Assembly (NCBI GenBank): GCA_002786025.1
Contig: NHNW01000063.1
Span: 124,001 to 188,000 of the forward strand
DNA: 64,000 nucleotides
From: Zasmidium citrigriseum
Taxonomy: Eukaryota; Ascomycota; Dothideomycetes; Mycosphaerellales; Mycosphaerellaceae
Direction of reading: 5' to 3'
Shown here: piece after piece, positions 11,313 through 22,402 of the stretch
Layout of the letters: every line of letters begins with the position of its first letter
How positions within the stretch are numbered: the stretch's first letter is position 1
Program-made: the position numbers and the translations under genes
Notes under the pieces: model-generated
The model's input: only the letters and a program-made list of their open reading frames with translations
Database searches by the model: none
What the model was told of the DNA's origin: nothing

Positions 11313-11858
11313 ATGGATCCACAACAGACAGACGAGCCCATCGAAGACCCCATCGCAGCCTTCAAAACAACAACCGCCCAAGCAGCCGCAAAATCCCCAT
11401 CCCAAGGCGACACCCTAACCCCCACCGAATCCCTAATGCTCCAACTCTCCCACAACTTCATCCACGCCATAAACACACGCCAATTCTCCACAGCCCTCGC
11501 CCTCCAAGACCCCAGCACCAACACCGACTTCGGCGTCGCGATAAACTTCTCCGCGCAACTCGTAAACTACCCGAAAATGTCCTCCTGGAACGAATACGTC
11601 GAGTCGTTTCGCGATATGGTGGTCGAGTGGCCGGAGTATTGTATTACTCTGATTTCTTCGACGGTGAGTTTGGATCAGGTTAGGGATAAGGCGGATGTGT
11701 TTTTGTTGGCCGAGGAGACGGGGAAGCCGCCGGGCGTGAGGACTGTGGCGCCGAGTCGGTTGGAGTGGTTGAAGGTGGGGAGCAAGTGGATGTTGAGTAG
11801 GCATTTGATGTTTCGGGGGGCGGAGATGGATCCTATGCGGAGTGATCTCGGGGTTTGA
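11313..11858 (+). CDS. NTF2-like family protein (dispersed family member 1)
   Basis: 181 aa in one exon. After a low-complexity N-terminus comes a helix (LMLQLSHNFIHAINTRQF), then SWNEYVESFRDMV, a beta region and LEWLKVGSKWML, in the order expected of a small NTF2/SnoaL-type cone fold. The same architecture recurs in genes at 16867, 23798, 26965 and 55000 and in the interrupted copy at 12375, which aligns best: its IHELLSN segment and FPELEIVFLSS match WNEYVES and WPEYCITLISS here. There is no signal peptide. Function unknown; fold assignment is inferred. Confidence 0.5.
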   Translation: MDPQQTDEPIEDPIAAFKTTTAQAAAKSPSQGDTLTPTESLMLQLSHNFIHAINTRQFSTALALQDPSTNTDFGVAINFSAQLVNYPKMSSWNEYVESFRDMVVEWPEYCITLISSTVSLDQVRDKADVFLLAEETGKPPGVRTVAPSRLEWLKVGSKWMLSRHLMFRGAEMDPMRSDLGV

Positions 11859-12374
11859 GGGCGGTTGGGGAGTGAGTTATGCGAGGCCTGGGTCGTGGGA
11901 TCGGTGGTCTTGAGGGATTTGGACCTGGAATTTTGGCACGACCGAGACCAAAAATATGGAACAGCAGCTTCACCAGATTCTTTGCTGTCCGAAGGGATGC
12001 TGTTGAGGTCGTTGTGGATTTGTGACCGATATTGAAGAAGCGCTCGGGTCCGTGAAGGGATGACCGCCGATGCTCTTGCCAGAGAGCTCTCGAAGTTCGA
12101 TGGATGTTCAGCGATGTCAAAGGTTGTGGTCAGGAAAGTTTGTGAAGGATGCCATGGGACAATCCCGTGGCGGAGCCCATCGGTTCGAATCCGGTGTCGT
12201 GGTAGGGAGAGGAGCTCGTGGCATTCGAATCGGCGGCGGAAGCCAGCAGGGTTGCAACAGAAGGGCGAATTCATCCAGGGAAGATAGTTCACCCGGCATG
12301 AAGTCGCAAGTCAGCATGAATAGCTCCGAGTTTCCCCCTTTTTTTTGTCGTCTCCATCCAAATGCTCAATTCCG

Positions 12375-12880
12375 TCAACCCTCCCTCCCCTCCTCAACAG
12401 GCTGTCTCGCCAAAAACGTAAACTCTATAACTCTCCACCTCTTCTCCCCATCCCCCTCATCCCTCCCCCTCCTCCACCGAAAAACATTCAGCACCTGCCT
12501 CCTAACCCCCACCGGCATCCCCCTAATCTCCGTAAAAACAAAAACCTCCGCAAAATCACTCCCCTCCCTGACTTCACTATTCGAACTCAAGAACACAATC
12601 TCCAGTTCCGGAAATTTGCTGACGAGAGCCTAGCGGTTTGAGAGCAGTTCGTGGATGGAGTTGCAGGGGATTTGGCCGGGGGCGGAGGCTGTGAAGTTGG
12701 GGGAGAAGTGCGGGAGGAGGTGCGTTGGGTTGAAGTCGCGGGTGTTTAGGCAGTTGAGGAATTGCCAGCTGAAGGATTCGAGGTCGGAGGGGGTTGTAAG
12801 TGCCGGGTCTGTAGGTCGGCCATTCTGGGGAGATGATGGGGAGCATGAGGAGCTCGAGGGCGTTGGTAGTCTGGCATCTT
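12375..12880 (-). pseudogene. Interrupted NTF2-like gene (in-frame TAG)
   Basis: A frame from 12824 down to 12375 reads as an NTF2-like protein (SWQFLNCLNTRDFNP, IHELLSN, FPELEIVFLSS, RRQVLNVFRW) but contains one TAG at 12632..12630. The stretch from the start of that homology to the TAG contains no GT dinucleotide, so no intron donor can remove it. The 5' part is uncertain: acceptors exist at 12825 (CCCCAG) and near 12881 (AACCAAG), and no convincing first exon was found. It lies 0.5 kb from its intact relative at 11313 and is in opposite orientation. Most likely a recent pseudogene; stop-codon readthrough is the alternative. Confidence 0.5.
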
Positions 12881-13511
12881 GGTTAGTGGGTGATGTTGAA
12901 GGACTTCCACGTGGTGGTGATCCGATGGTATGGAACGTGCTTACTGCTGCATCCTGAGGATTCCTTCGATGATCAGGCAGGATGATGTGCTTTTGGAGCT
13001 GGAGCTTCAGACCGATGGGCGATGAGATGTCTAGGCAGCATCATTTCTGGCGATCTTGGATGACAGAGATGGTCCTGGGTGAGGGTTGAATATCAGATCA
13101 CAGCGCCACAGACGCAGTAAGCTGGGGCCAAGTCAGTCATGCTTTTCTCTCTCATCAATGGCAATGCCTTCAGATGCCGAGCTCGCTTGTTCGATGTTGA
13201 TGTGAGCATTAGTGGCCAAGATTGGTTGAAGCTAGGCTTCAACTGGAAGTTACGGTGGAGCGCTTAGTCAGTTAGCAGGGCAGGGATGGTGTTGATGTTG
13301 CTGAACGACGAGGACGAGATCTGACAAGCTCTGTGATGAGAAGTATGCTGATCCTGCTGTAGAAGTAGCAAATCAAAGAGCAGTGAGAGGTAGTGAGCTG
13401 CAGTTACCACAGTCCGACAGGGGTCTGCCTGAACAACGATCTTTCAGCATCGCCTCCCTTCTTCTTCGCCAGCATCCCACTTCATCATGCTGACATACGA
13501 TGTCCAGAGAC

Positions 13512-14138
13512 CTAGTACGGCGCCTGCTCAACAGCCTGCACATATCGCTGCACACAACCCGTATCATTCCCCTTCCACACAAGCTGCAACCACATTAGCA
13601 ATCCCTCCCCACTCACATACACTCGCAAGTACTCACCACCTCCTGCCCCAAAGCCCCAGGACAAACCGTCCAACCATCCGCATTCCCACCCACAGCCAAC
13701 AAATGGCCCTTCTGCAGACTCAGAATCGGGCTGCCAGATTTCACCAACTCGGTACTGAACCAGAAAGGCAAGTGCTCGTAGGCGCTGTGGCTCCAGTAGG
13801 TGTACGTTCCCATTCCGTGGGGTCCGGGCGAGATGGTGGAGAGGTAGCCGTCGGTCAAGTTGAAGCAGGGAAGGAAGCCGTAGCCGGGGCCGATGAGGCG
13901 GAGGTAGAAGGCGGACTGGGAGTGGGGGATTAGTTCGTGTGTTTTGGAGGATGGTGAGTGAACGTACGTTTTGGTAGGTGTAGGGCTCGAAGAGGGAGGT
14001 GGCGTTCACGTCTGGGAGAGCAGCGGTGTTGCTGAATTTGGCGGGTGAGGAGGTTGTGACGAGGAAAAAGTCGGTCAGGTCGTTGGTCGTGGCGCTGACG
14101 AGGCCCGTCAGGGCAATGAGGAAGGCGATGAGCAGCAT
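13512..14138 (-). CDS. Secreted protein, IgE-binding/PhiA-like family
   Basis: Exons 14138..13968, 13915..13637 and 13583..13512 give 173 aa. The introns have donors GTACGT and GTGAGT and acceptors CCCAG and TTGCAG. A signal peptide (MLLIAFLIALTGLVSA) is followed by DFFLVTTSS, LRLIGPGYG, GHLLAVGGNADGWTVC and a C-terminal YVQAV..APY. This order resembles fungal secreted IgE-binding-protein-like or PhiA-like cell wall proteins, which are small beta-rich proteins of unknown biochemical role. A TATAAAGACG element lies 43 bp before the start. The single open frame covering this locus misreads the last two exons. Confidence 0.5.
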   Translation of the reverse strand: MLLIAFLIALTGLVSATTNDLTDFFLVTTSSPAKFSNTAALPDVNATSLFEPYTYQNVRSLTILQNTRTNPPLPVRLLPPPHRPRLRLPSLLQLDRRLPLHHLARTPRNGNVHLLEPQRLRALAFLVQYRVGEIWQPDSESAEGPFVGCGWECGWLDGLSWGFGAGGGEYLRVYVSGEGLLMWLQLVWKGNDTGCVQRYVQAVEQAPY

Positions 14139-14180
14139 CTTGACGTCTTGTGTCTCAGATTGTCTGGTGTATCGGAGTGT

Positions 14181-14190
14181 CGTCTTTATA
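14181..14190 (-). promoter_or_regulatory. TATA-type element TATAAAGACG
   Basis: Read on the minus strand, TATAAAGACG lies 43 bp upstream of the ATG of the secreted protein gene. The same string, or the same without its first T, lies upstream of a hydrophobin (48311) and a glycine-rich protein (52108). The spacing is short for a TATA box if the annotated ATG is right. Confidence 0.5.
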
Positions 14191-14706
14191 AGTTGACTGG
14201 CAAGTGGTCTTGGTGGTTGAAGGCCTGCTGAAGACGGTGTATGAAGTTGATGAAGTCGTCTTCTGGGACGTTTGTGAAAGAGAAGGAAGAAGAGGAAGTA
14301 GATGCAGCGAGAAAACGGACCGGGTCCGAGTGGTTCTTTCCTCTGGAAACGAATGAGTGAAGTTCAAGGAGAAGGAACAATCAACCTAAAAAAGACGATG
14401 GCAAGAGGCCGACTGAGCAAACGACAAACACACTCACCAAGACACACATCAATGTCTTCTAAACTTACTCTTATGATCCACATGCCAGAACCACATTCGT
14501 TCTTCACACCTTGCGTAGATCGACGCTTGTCGCTCGCGCGCGCGTTCATGCATGTGCAGGGATGTCTGTGCCACCTCAGGCGCTTCCGCTCAAGCTCTAC
14601 CATATCACAGCAGAATCTCTCAAAATGAATGCCCCAGTGAAGGTGGCTGAAGATGAGAACTCTCTTGGATCTACTAGGCAATACACATATACAATCCTCT
14701 TTTGCT

Positions 14707-16378
14707 CTATAGAAACTCCAGACCCACGCCAAAGCTCAAGCCTTTCCGGCCCTCTTCGCCCTTTCTAATGACCAGAGGTAACGAGAAGTTCACTTCGACT
14801 CTCGCGGCCGGGTGGGCGTACACAACACCGAAGCCAGCTGCTGCGCTGGGAAGACTGCTTGTGAGGTCGTTGAATGTTCGGGATAGGCTGTTGGCGACGT
14901 CGTTCATGCCCATTTGTCGCTCTTTTGCTTCGCCTTGTCTTGAATCGCGCAGAGCGAGTAGTCGGCCGCCGTTGATGAAGGTCTGAAATCGGAGGGGTGT
15001 ATCTTTGCCTAGCCGGGGGAATGGGAAGAGCAGTGATGCACCTCCTGCGGCGTAAACGTCTCCTCCAGCTGCATCTTGTCCGTCACGAGGACCAAGGCCA
15101 GAGATACGGAAGCCGCGAACGTCGGTAGGGCCACCCAGTTGGAAGCGGTCATTGATCCTGCTAGGGGCGGGGCTGTCCTGGTTTCCAAGCGGTAGTGGGC
15201 AAAGTACACCTCCTCTGAGACCCGCCGTGAACGACACGCCGCTATCACCCTTGATACCAGGAATAGGAATCGGCACAGCAGCCTGCGTCTCCGCCTCAAA
15301 CTTGCCAAAAGCCACATCGCCCTTCAAAGGTCCCAATCCAGCAATCTCCGAGATCGTCTTCATCAGGAAACCCCTTGAAGGCAGCATCGGCACATCTCTC
15401 GAATCGTGTGTCCAGGTATGCGAGATGCTCGACTTGAAGCTATCACCCGCGTCTGCCCTCACGGTAGGACTGGCCTTCTCTGCCAAGCCAGTAACTTGTC
15501 TCCAGAATCCGTTATATGCGAAGTCATGTCGGCTATTCCTGCCAGTCTGCCACAAGAACCTACCCTGTCCGCCAGTCAAGACCTCCTCGTGGCTGGCCCA
15601 GGATTTGAGGGTGCTGCTCTTCAGTCCTCCGATCTCAAGTCGTAGGTCGGGGTTCGCAAGAATCGGAGTGTCGAACGTAGCGCTGTATGCACTCCTCGTC
15701 CTCGTGCCCAAGCTCGCGTTCGCAGACAGCCTCTCAGCTCCACCGAAGATATTCCTGAGCACCGCATTGACATATGCGCTTCCCTCGGCACTTCCAGCCT
15801 CCGTACCCGTCTTAATGGTATACCTGCCCCTCTCCTTTGCGCTGATGAAGACTGCATGATCCGTCGGCGTAGTACTGGGGTCCGTGGGTTCGGGACGGTC
15901 GATATAGGTGGAGATGGGCTGCGCAAAGATATCCAGACGGTTCAGCTTGTCTACGGCGCCAGAGATTTCGGTCAGAGCTTCTCGGAGGGTGTAGTACTGC
16001 GCATTCTCGCGATTGTGAGAGAGGATCGGGTTGAATATGCGTTCGAGGAAGCCATGGCGGGTGTTGTTGGCGTGGAGGACGCGGATTGAGGAGATGGTCA
16101 CCGGCGCGGTGGAGTTGAGGGAGATCTAGACACTCGTCAATCCAAGCATTCTAGCTTATTCTGAGCATCATTTCGTACAAGCTCATGTTGTCGAGCTTCG
16201 GCCTTCTCAGAGGCGGCAAAAATGCGGTCGTTGACTGCCTTTTCCCGTTCTTCCTTCACCCTTGGGTCTATAGGTTTGCGGAGCTGCTCGAAGACCTAGT
16301 GAGGATGTCAGCTTCAGCACTTCGTGCTCATCGAGAATTGGGTACTCATACGTCGTCACCTAGCGGTGAGGAGGCCAT
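14707..16378 (-). CDS. SAM50: SAM complex beta-barrel subunit SAM50
   Basis: Exons 16378..16352 (9 codons), 16295..16179 (39 codons) and 16125..14707 give 520 aa, the usual length. The short 5' exons supply MASSPLGDD and an acidic/basic segment with VKEEREKAVNDRIF. The rest reads as the Omp85 family: the POTRA-like N-terminal region, then the beta barrel with RFQLGGPTDVRGF, the conserved loop-6 region, and a final strand ending GVGLEFL with the C-terminal aromatic residue. It inserts and folds beta-barrel proteins such as Tom40 and porin in the mitochondrial outer membrane. Divergent from the NTF2-like gene at 16867 by 488 bp. Confidence 0.5.
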
Positions 16379-16866
16379 TGACCTCAATCGCAAGCGGCAG
16401 TGCTTGATCGTTAGGTGTTGATTCAGCAAAACAAGAATCCCAGAGCTTCAAGCTCGACGTCAGGCCTCATGGGATATTTGAGACCGGATGCGCATTACCC
16501 AGCATTGAGCCGCGCCATCAAATTCCAGCTAATCGATCCCGTCCTCCTCAACACCAACAACAACAGCAATGCACGTCGCCTTAGACGCTCCAGCTCGGCC
16601 GAGGGCGTCTTCCTACTTCCTGCATCCCGCTTCTATTAAGACAAATATCCGATCAGGCTCACCTTTGACGAGGAGATCACCTACGCCCCATCCTCACGTC
16701 TCCCGTCTCGAAATCCACCACCTGAGCTCCTGCTAGCTATTTCGAGGCTCCCGCGTAGTCATCATGGGAAAGATTAAACTCTATCGAGCGCCATTGTTTG
16801 CGGCGCGTAAAAGGTAGGTCCACTGCTGACCGATGTTTCGTCTTCCTCTACTTTCCCGTCATAGCT

Positions 16867-17382
16867 ATGGACAACGAGGACGAAGACAGCGACGAGCACT
16901 TCAAGGACCCCCCGCCACCGGAATTGACTAAACTCCTGCCGGATCCCAAGAACTTGTCTGAGAAGGAGTATCTCCGCCAAATGGGCATCTTCTGCGTCCA
17001 AATGCACAACAACCTCCACCCCTCAGAAATCTCCAAACTCGCCCCCCTCTTCTGCTCCCCCAAATTCCACGTCAAAGCCGGCGACCCAGAACACTACATG
17101 CTCGCAACCTCAGTCGACGAGTACCTCTCAAATGTGAAACACTTCCGGAAGACGAATCCGCATTACTGGACCAATGCTACCAATCTCACTGTCGATGTTG
17201 ATGAGGAATTGGGCGAGGCTGTCCTGATTGCGACCATGGAGACGCGAGGGTTGCTTGGCGCAAGCGACAATTTGCTCAGGCAGAGTGTTTATAAGGCGCA
17301 TTGGAGGAGAGAGAAGAGCGGGAGGTGGTATGCCTCCAGGCTGGAGATTATTAGAGGTCCCGGATCTGAGCCGATGTTTTGA
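16867..17382 (+). CDS. NTF2-like family protein (dispersed family member 2)
   Basis: 171 aa in one exon, taken from the ATG before DNEDEDSDEHF. An acidic, proline-containing N-terminus leads into a helix, then SVDEYLSNVKHF, a beta region with a DVDEELGEAVLIATMET strand and KAHWRREKSGRWYASRLEII at the end. The arrangement matches the other small NTF2-like genes of the window: the helix, an EY/DY box, strands, and a final basic-aromatic strand. No signal peptide. Sequence identity to the other members is low, so family membership is an inference from pattern. Confidence 0.5.
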   Translation: MDNEDEDSDEHFKDPPPPELTKLLPDPKNLSEKEYLRQMGIFCVQMHNNLHPSEISKLAPLFCSPKFHVKAGDPEHYMLATSVDEYLSNVKHFRKTNPHYWTNATNLTVDVDEELGEAVLIATMETRGLLGASDNLLRQSVYKAHWRREKSGRWYASRLEIIRGPGSEPMF

Positions 17383-18194
17383 GCCGAACGGGAATCGGTT
17401 GTCTTCGAACCGGATCAGTCCTGGAGCCGATTCCGTATGTGGATGATTCTGTCCGATGGGAAGACTTGCCGGCCGATACTAAACTGCTTACGTTTTCAAA
17501 TTGGATGTAGGCCTTACCGCCGGATGATCGATCTGAGTGGAGCTATTGCGGGAACGCGACTTCGGCTTCAGCAGTGCCTGCATTCGGGAATGTCGTGAGG
17601 CGTACCATGACGGCTCACTTGCGAAAGGCGAACTCGGCGTCTTGAATGAAGATGGAGAAGAACCTTATCCACGCATGGAAGAAGATGGTGCAAGCAATAT
17701 TGACGTCACTGCACGTGTCTCGTTCACGACGGCCACTTAGGAGCTCCTCCATGGGTACCTGCATCGAAATGACGGCCCCCACCGTGGCTCTGGAGAACAA
17801 GAGATGTCGTTTCAGGCTACAAAGCCATCACTGTCGACTGTCTGAGCAAATGCGGCCAGTCTTCGCCGTGTGCCTGTGTGGCAGCTCGTTCGATCCTTCG
17901 AATCTGGCCAATCGGTGCATCCTCTTTACATCCGAGGCCGGTTGATCAGCGTCGAATATGAGCCCTCAAACGACGACGAATGCATTGCAGTAGAGACATC
18001 CGCCCTTCGAAGGTGATTACTCTGGGATAGTTCGATCCTCAGCTGATGGAGTCTGGCTTGCGGTGAGCCGTCAAGGCATGATATAAAGGAACGATCTTTT
18101 ACCAGACATCGGCTCGACAGCACTGCTGCAACTTTCGAACCATACATATCAAGCAACCTTACCGTAAGGTAGCAAGAACCACATCACCTCCAAC
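17383..18194. other. Intergenic region, nothing supported
   Basis: About 0.8 kb between two rightward genes. It contains only short open frames without recognisable features, and must hold the terminator of the NTF2-like gene and the promoter of the hydrolase gene. Confidence 0.5.
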
Positions 18195-19081
18195 ATGCCA
18201 CACCTCGAACGCCCCGGCGCCAAAAACTATCACGAAGTCGTCGGCTCTGGTCCCCTCCTCCTCTGCATCTCCGGCGGCGATGGCTCCGTCGACATTTGGC
18301 GTATGTTTGCCAACGCCCTGAAAGAGAGCTTCACGGTCGTAACATGGGATCGTCTGTCCCTCCTCCCACCCCCCTCTCATCCCTCCTAACCCTCCCAGGC
18401 CGCGGCTTCTCCCGCTCCCCCCTCACAGGCCCCCAAGACTACACCCACCGCCTCCAGACCGACGTCTCCGACGCAGCAGCCCTGATTCAACACTACTCCC
18501 CCTCTTCCCCAGCAACAGTCATCGGCAACTCCTCCGGCGCCATAATCGCCCTCCGCCTCCTCACAACCCACGCCCCCCAAATCCGCACCCTGATATCCTA
18601 CGAGCCTCCCGCCGCAGGTATCTTGCCAGATTGTGCTGCCCTCCGCGCCGAACACGAAGCCGTCTACACTCTCTACCGCACCGCCGGCCCTTTTCCCGCT
18701 TTGGAACGTTTCGCGAAACTAACCCAAGCCAACCAAGCCAACCTCACCGGCATCATCGACTTCGAGCGACCTTTCATGTTTAGTAACATGCAGTATTGGT
18801 TCGAGCGGGAATTCATGAGTTATCCTTTTGAGGTTTTTGATGTTGAGGGGGAGTTGGGACGGGAGGGTATTAGGGAGAAGTTGGTGCTTGTTGTTGGGGA
18901 GGAGACGGAGAAGGGGGCGTATCAGTTTCGGGGGAATGAGTGTATTGCGGAGAGGTTGGAGGTGGAGTTGGATGGGTTTCCGGGGGAGCATGTGGCGCAT
19001 TTGACGCATGCGGAAGAGGCGGCGGGGAGGTTGATGGAGATTCTTAAACGTAAAGATGAAGGGTTTTATGGGAAGCTGTGA
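18195..19081 (+). CDS. Alpha/beta-hydrolase
   Basis: Exons 18195..18351 and 18399..19081 give 279 aa. The 47-bp intron has a weak donor (GTCTGT), a CTAAC branch site and acceptor CCCAG, and restores the family motif TWDRRGFSRS. Features are GSGPLLLCISGGDGS (oxyanion region), nucleophile elbow GNSSG, and GEHVAHLTH with the probable catalytic His near the C-terminus. This is the layout of fungal and bacterial hydrolases of about 280 aa with unknown ester or epoxide-like substrates. Coding-strand composition flips inside the gene: 18421..18480 has 30 C and 11 G, and 18841..18900 has 31 G and 2 C. Confidence 0.5.
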
Positions 19082-19310
19082 GAGGATGTGCTGTTGGTAG
19101 GCAGCTCGAGCATTCGTTGGAATTATTTTGGTGCCTTGTTCGTGATTAGATGGTTGATCGAATTAAGGTTGCAAAGTCTCTGCTGTCTCGGAGGCGGTAG
19201 CTCGTTGCGATGTCGCAGCTAATGGCCCGTAAAGGATCGATTTGGAGGAGATGAGATATGTTAAGGGAAGTTTGGAAGTGAATGTTTCTGTGACCAAAAA
19301 ATACCAAAGA

Positions 19311-19432
19311 ACCCTCACTCCTCGCCTCACTTCTAGACTAGCTTGCTTTCACTTCTACGCTCACTTCTCCGCTCACTTGCCTCTAACTTCTCGCTCACTC
19401 CCCGCCTCACTCCACACCTCACTCCAAACTCC
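19311..19432. repeat. Degenerate CT-rich repeat (CTCACT-type)
   Basis: A purine-poor tract of imperfect copies of CTCACTCC / CTCACTTCT just beyond the 3' end of the leftward TYR1 gene. It lies in the intergenic space between convergent genes (hydrolase and TYR1) and appears to be noncoding. Confidence 0.5.
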
Positions 19433-19437
19433 AAAAC

Positions 19438-21097
19438 CTACTTCCCACTCCTCCTCTCCCTCAAATTCTCCTCAATAGTCCGAATCATCTCATTCCCCAC
19501 CCGTCCCGCCTCCTCAAACCTCCCCGCAAAATACCCCTGCACAGTCTCAAACTTCGCCCTATAAGCCTCCATATTCCCAAGCCTAACCTTATCACTCCAA
19601 TCCCTCGCCGCAAACGTAAACTCCAGATCATCGGCTCTAAAGCTCGCATCTTCTAACCCAGTGTCTATGCACTCGTTCAGGAGGTCTTCGTTGCGGTAGA
19701 GGTACTCGGTGATGCCGAGCCAGAGGCGGAAGAGGGGCGTGCTGCAGATCATGTGGTCGTAGGGGATTATGTCTAGGCGGTGCCAGCAGTCGACCATGGC
19801 GAGGAGGGAGAGGTGGTTGTTTTTTACGCGCGCGGTGGGTTTGGTGCCGAGGGAGAAGCGGTCGAGGAGGGAGTCTTGGAGGAGGAGTTCGTCGTCTTTG
19901 CGCGTGTTGCCGAAAACCGCGGCCTTGGCGGCGTAGATGCGTTGGGTGAGTTCCTCTCTTTGCCCCGCGAGCATGAGTTTGAAGAGCTCCGTGACGGATT
20001 CCGCGTACTGCCGGATCTGGGCTTTGGCGGCCGGGTTGAGGATTGCGAGGCCGGCGTAGACGTGCCATTTGTTCGAGTAGATGCGCATCATGAGGTTGAT
20101 TTTGACGTTTTCGATGCCGCCGATGTAGCGCGGGAGTTCCCAGGGGAATTGGTTGTTGGCGTGCCAGGCGGTGCCCATGGAGAGGAAGGCGGCGTGGGTT
20201 ACGGCTTGGGTGTCGGCTGTGATGCGGTCGTGTTTTTCGGCCGAGAGGGGCACGAAGGTGGATTCGAAGCAGGAGAGGATTTTGGAGACGAGGGCGACGG
20301 ATTTTTCTGAGGCGCGGTGGTTGATGATGACGATGGGTTGGCCTTTGGGGTTGACGCCTGGGCCGTGGAGGGAGTGGCAGGAGACGATTTCGACGTCTTT
20401 GGGGAGGTGTTTCTCAAAGGCGGCGATCTCTGGGGCTTTGGTGGATGTCTGACCACCTACAATGGCGCCCATCTTGGTCGAGGGGCCGAATCTTCCTACA
20501 ACGGCGTCGATGTTCTTGGCTTCGACGGCGTACATGATCCAGTCACTGCTGCGTGAAACGAGATGGCCATTTTCAAGGATGCTGATATTCTTCTGCCTAC
20601 CTTTCAGCGAGAGCTAGCTAAGACTAAGTACATACGAGAGGCCTACTCTGGCGGCGAATTCAGCTGTCAATGACTCAAACTTATCTGGTAGATCGCAGGC
20701 GTGGACTCTGCGTAGGTATCAGCATGATGAAGATGGAGACCTGAGATGAAATTAGCCTTTGCTCAAAAGCAGTGCGTGTAGTGAGCGTGAGGACGATGCT
20801 GCGTATCAGACAATTGAAAGTAAGGTAGCTGAGATTTTACATCATTGACGGCAGGCCGGTCAGAAGCGCCATGACGGAAGCAACTGGTGCCGGACTGCCA
20901 TACTCGAGCCAAATGCACTCAAGTCATCATTGCAGCTGGGGGTATTGGTGGGAGGGAAGAGCTTACCATTGAAAGAAGAGCGTCTTCTTGGTGATCGTGT
21001 TGCGTTCGACTCACTTCCATCCTGCGTCGCTGATCTTTCGGGCGTACATCTTGCCCATGTCGCCCATGCCAATGATTCCAACCACGGCGTCTCCCAT
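19438..21097 (-). CDS. TYR1: Prephenate dehydrogenase (NADP+)
   Basis: Exons 21097..21015, 20707..20636 and 20596..19438 give 437 aa. The first intron is long for this genome (307 bp); the second is 39 bp and needs acceptor GGTAG to keep the frame. The protein starts MGDAVVGIIGMGDMGKMYAR (Rossmann GxGxxG), then ILENGHLVSR, SCHSLHGPGV, HDRITADTQAVTHAAF and a helical C-terminal dimerisation half. It converts prephenate to 4-hydroxyphenylpyruvate in tyrosine synthesis in the cytosol. Starts 320 bp from the divergent RPS14 gene. The open frame alone starts inside exon 3 and would miss the cofactor-binding site. Confidence 0.5.
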
Positions 21098-21417
21098 GAT
21101 GGCGGCGGCTCTCCCAGGAGCTCAGCACAGAGTGTCGCTTCAGTCGTTGGCGAACTGGACCATGACGCTGCAACAGTGAAGTGCAGGGCGTCTGATGTTG
21201 ACAGTGTCGTGGTTGTGGTGAGGAAGAGGAAGAGAAGAAGTCTCGAGCTCGAAGCAATTTGCTTGCTTGCTAGCGCATGGGCCACCATCGGGCTTGGCGC
21301 CCCCAAGCTCCGACGACGCACTCCAAAACTTCGCCTGCTGGATTTGAACTTGACCTCGCCAGTGCACAGCAGCAGTCGACACCACCCACCACCAAACTAA
21401 CCCCAATACCCGACAAG

Positions 21418-22088
21418 ATGGCACCAAAGAAGAAGGTCGAGCGCGGCGCGCAGGAGAACATCTCCCTTGGTCCCCAGGTCCGCGAAGGTCAGTCGCAAAT
21501 CCCATCATCCGCGCACACGCGAGCATTGAGGACAGCAAACTGACTCAATATCTTCCAGGCGAGCTCGTCTTCGGCGTCGCCCGTATCTTCGCCTCCTTCA
21601 ACGACACCTTCGTCCACGTCACCGATCTCTCGTACGTCTGAGCCCCCGCGGAAACGCAAGATCAGGATGGAAACATCTGTTATATGCACATGGTTCATAG
21701 GCTAACCTGGGTGATTCCAGTGGCCGCGAAACCATCAGCCGTGTCACCGGTGGAATGAAGGTCAAGGCCGACCGTGACGAGTCCTCCCCATACGCTGCCA
21801 TGTTGGCTGCTCAGGACGTCGCGGCTCGCTGCAAGGAGTTGGGCATCACTGCTCTCCACGTCAAGATCCGGGCTACTGGTGGTAAGTCGAGACCACACCA
21901 CTCCAAGATACGAATTATTAATGAGGTATTCTCCAGGCAACGGCACCAAGACCCCCGGCCCAGGCGCCCAGTCCGCCCTCCGTGCCCTCGCCCGTTCCGG
22001 CATGAAGATCGGCCGTATCGAGGACGTCACCCCCACCCCATCCGACTCCACGAGGAGAAAGGGTGGTCGCCGTGGTCGTCGTCTGTGA
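21418..22088 (+). CDS. RPS14: 40S ribosomal protein S14 (uS11)
   Basis: Four exons, 21418..21487, 21559..21631, 21721..21881 and 21937..22088, join to 151 aa. The sequence is plainly uS11: [60 protein letters not shown], and the C-terminus [21 protein letters not shown]. It binds 18S rRNA at the platform of the small subunit. The high intron density and early first intron are usual for fungal ribosomal protein genes. No frame lesions. Confidence 0.5.
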
Positions 22089-22402
22089 GCGATTCGCGAG
22101 ATTTTGCGAAGCCTGCTTGCAGTGGTGGACTTGCCAAGCACGGCAGCGAAGCTTTCGGGTCGTATGCTGATTGTGACACTCTCGCGGAGAACGGCCTTGT
22201 CTGCCTGGTCTCCATGGTGCGCTATATAGTCACATAAGATGAAGCAATGCCAGAAACGTCTTCTGATGTGAACTGATCCATCTTTCTTAACTATTGACAT
22301 ATGTCGTCAATGACCGAAGCATTCCACACCGCGTGGCCTGGCGTCCGTGATCTATGCCCAAACGCCTCGCTAATCGTGTCGTCAATCCCATTCTCTTCCA
22401 AC

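Noticed and set aside
12165..12215. tRNA-like T-arm (ATCGG TTCGAAT CCGGT)
   Set aside because: The T-stem pairs, but no acceptor stem, D-arm or anticodon arm of the right spacing can be drawn on either side.
19637..20310. Long open frames on both strands inside TYR1
   Set aside because: Shadows created by the strong GC skew; the TYR1 frame has clear enzyme motifs.
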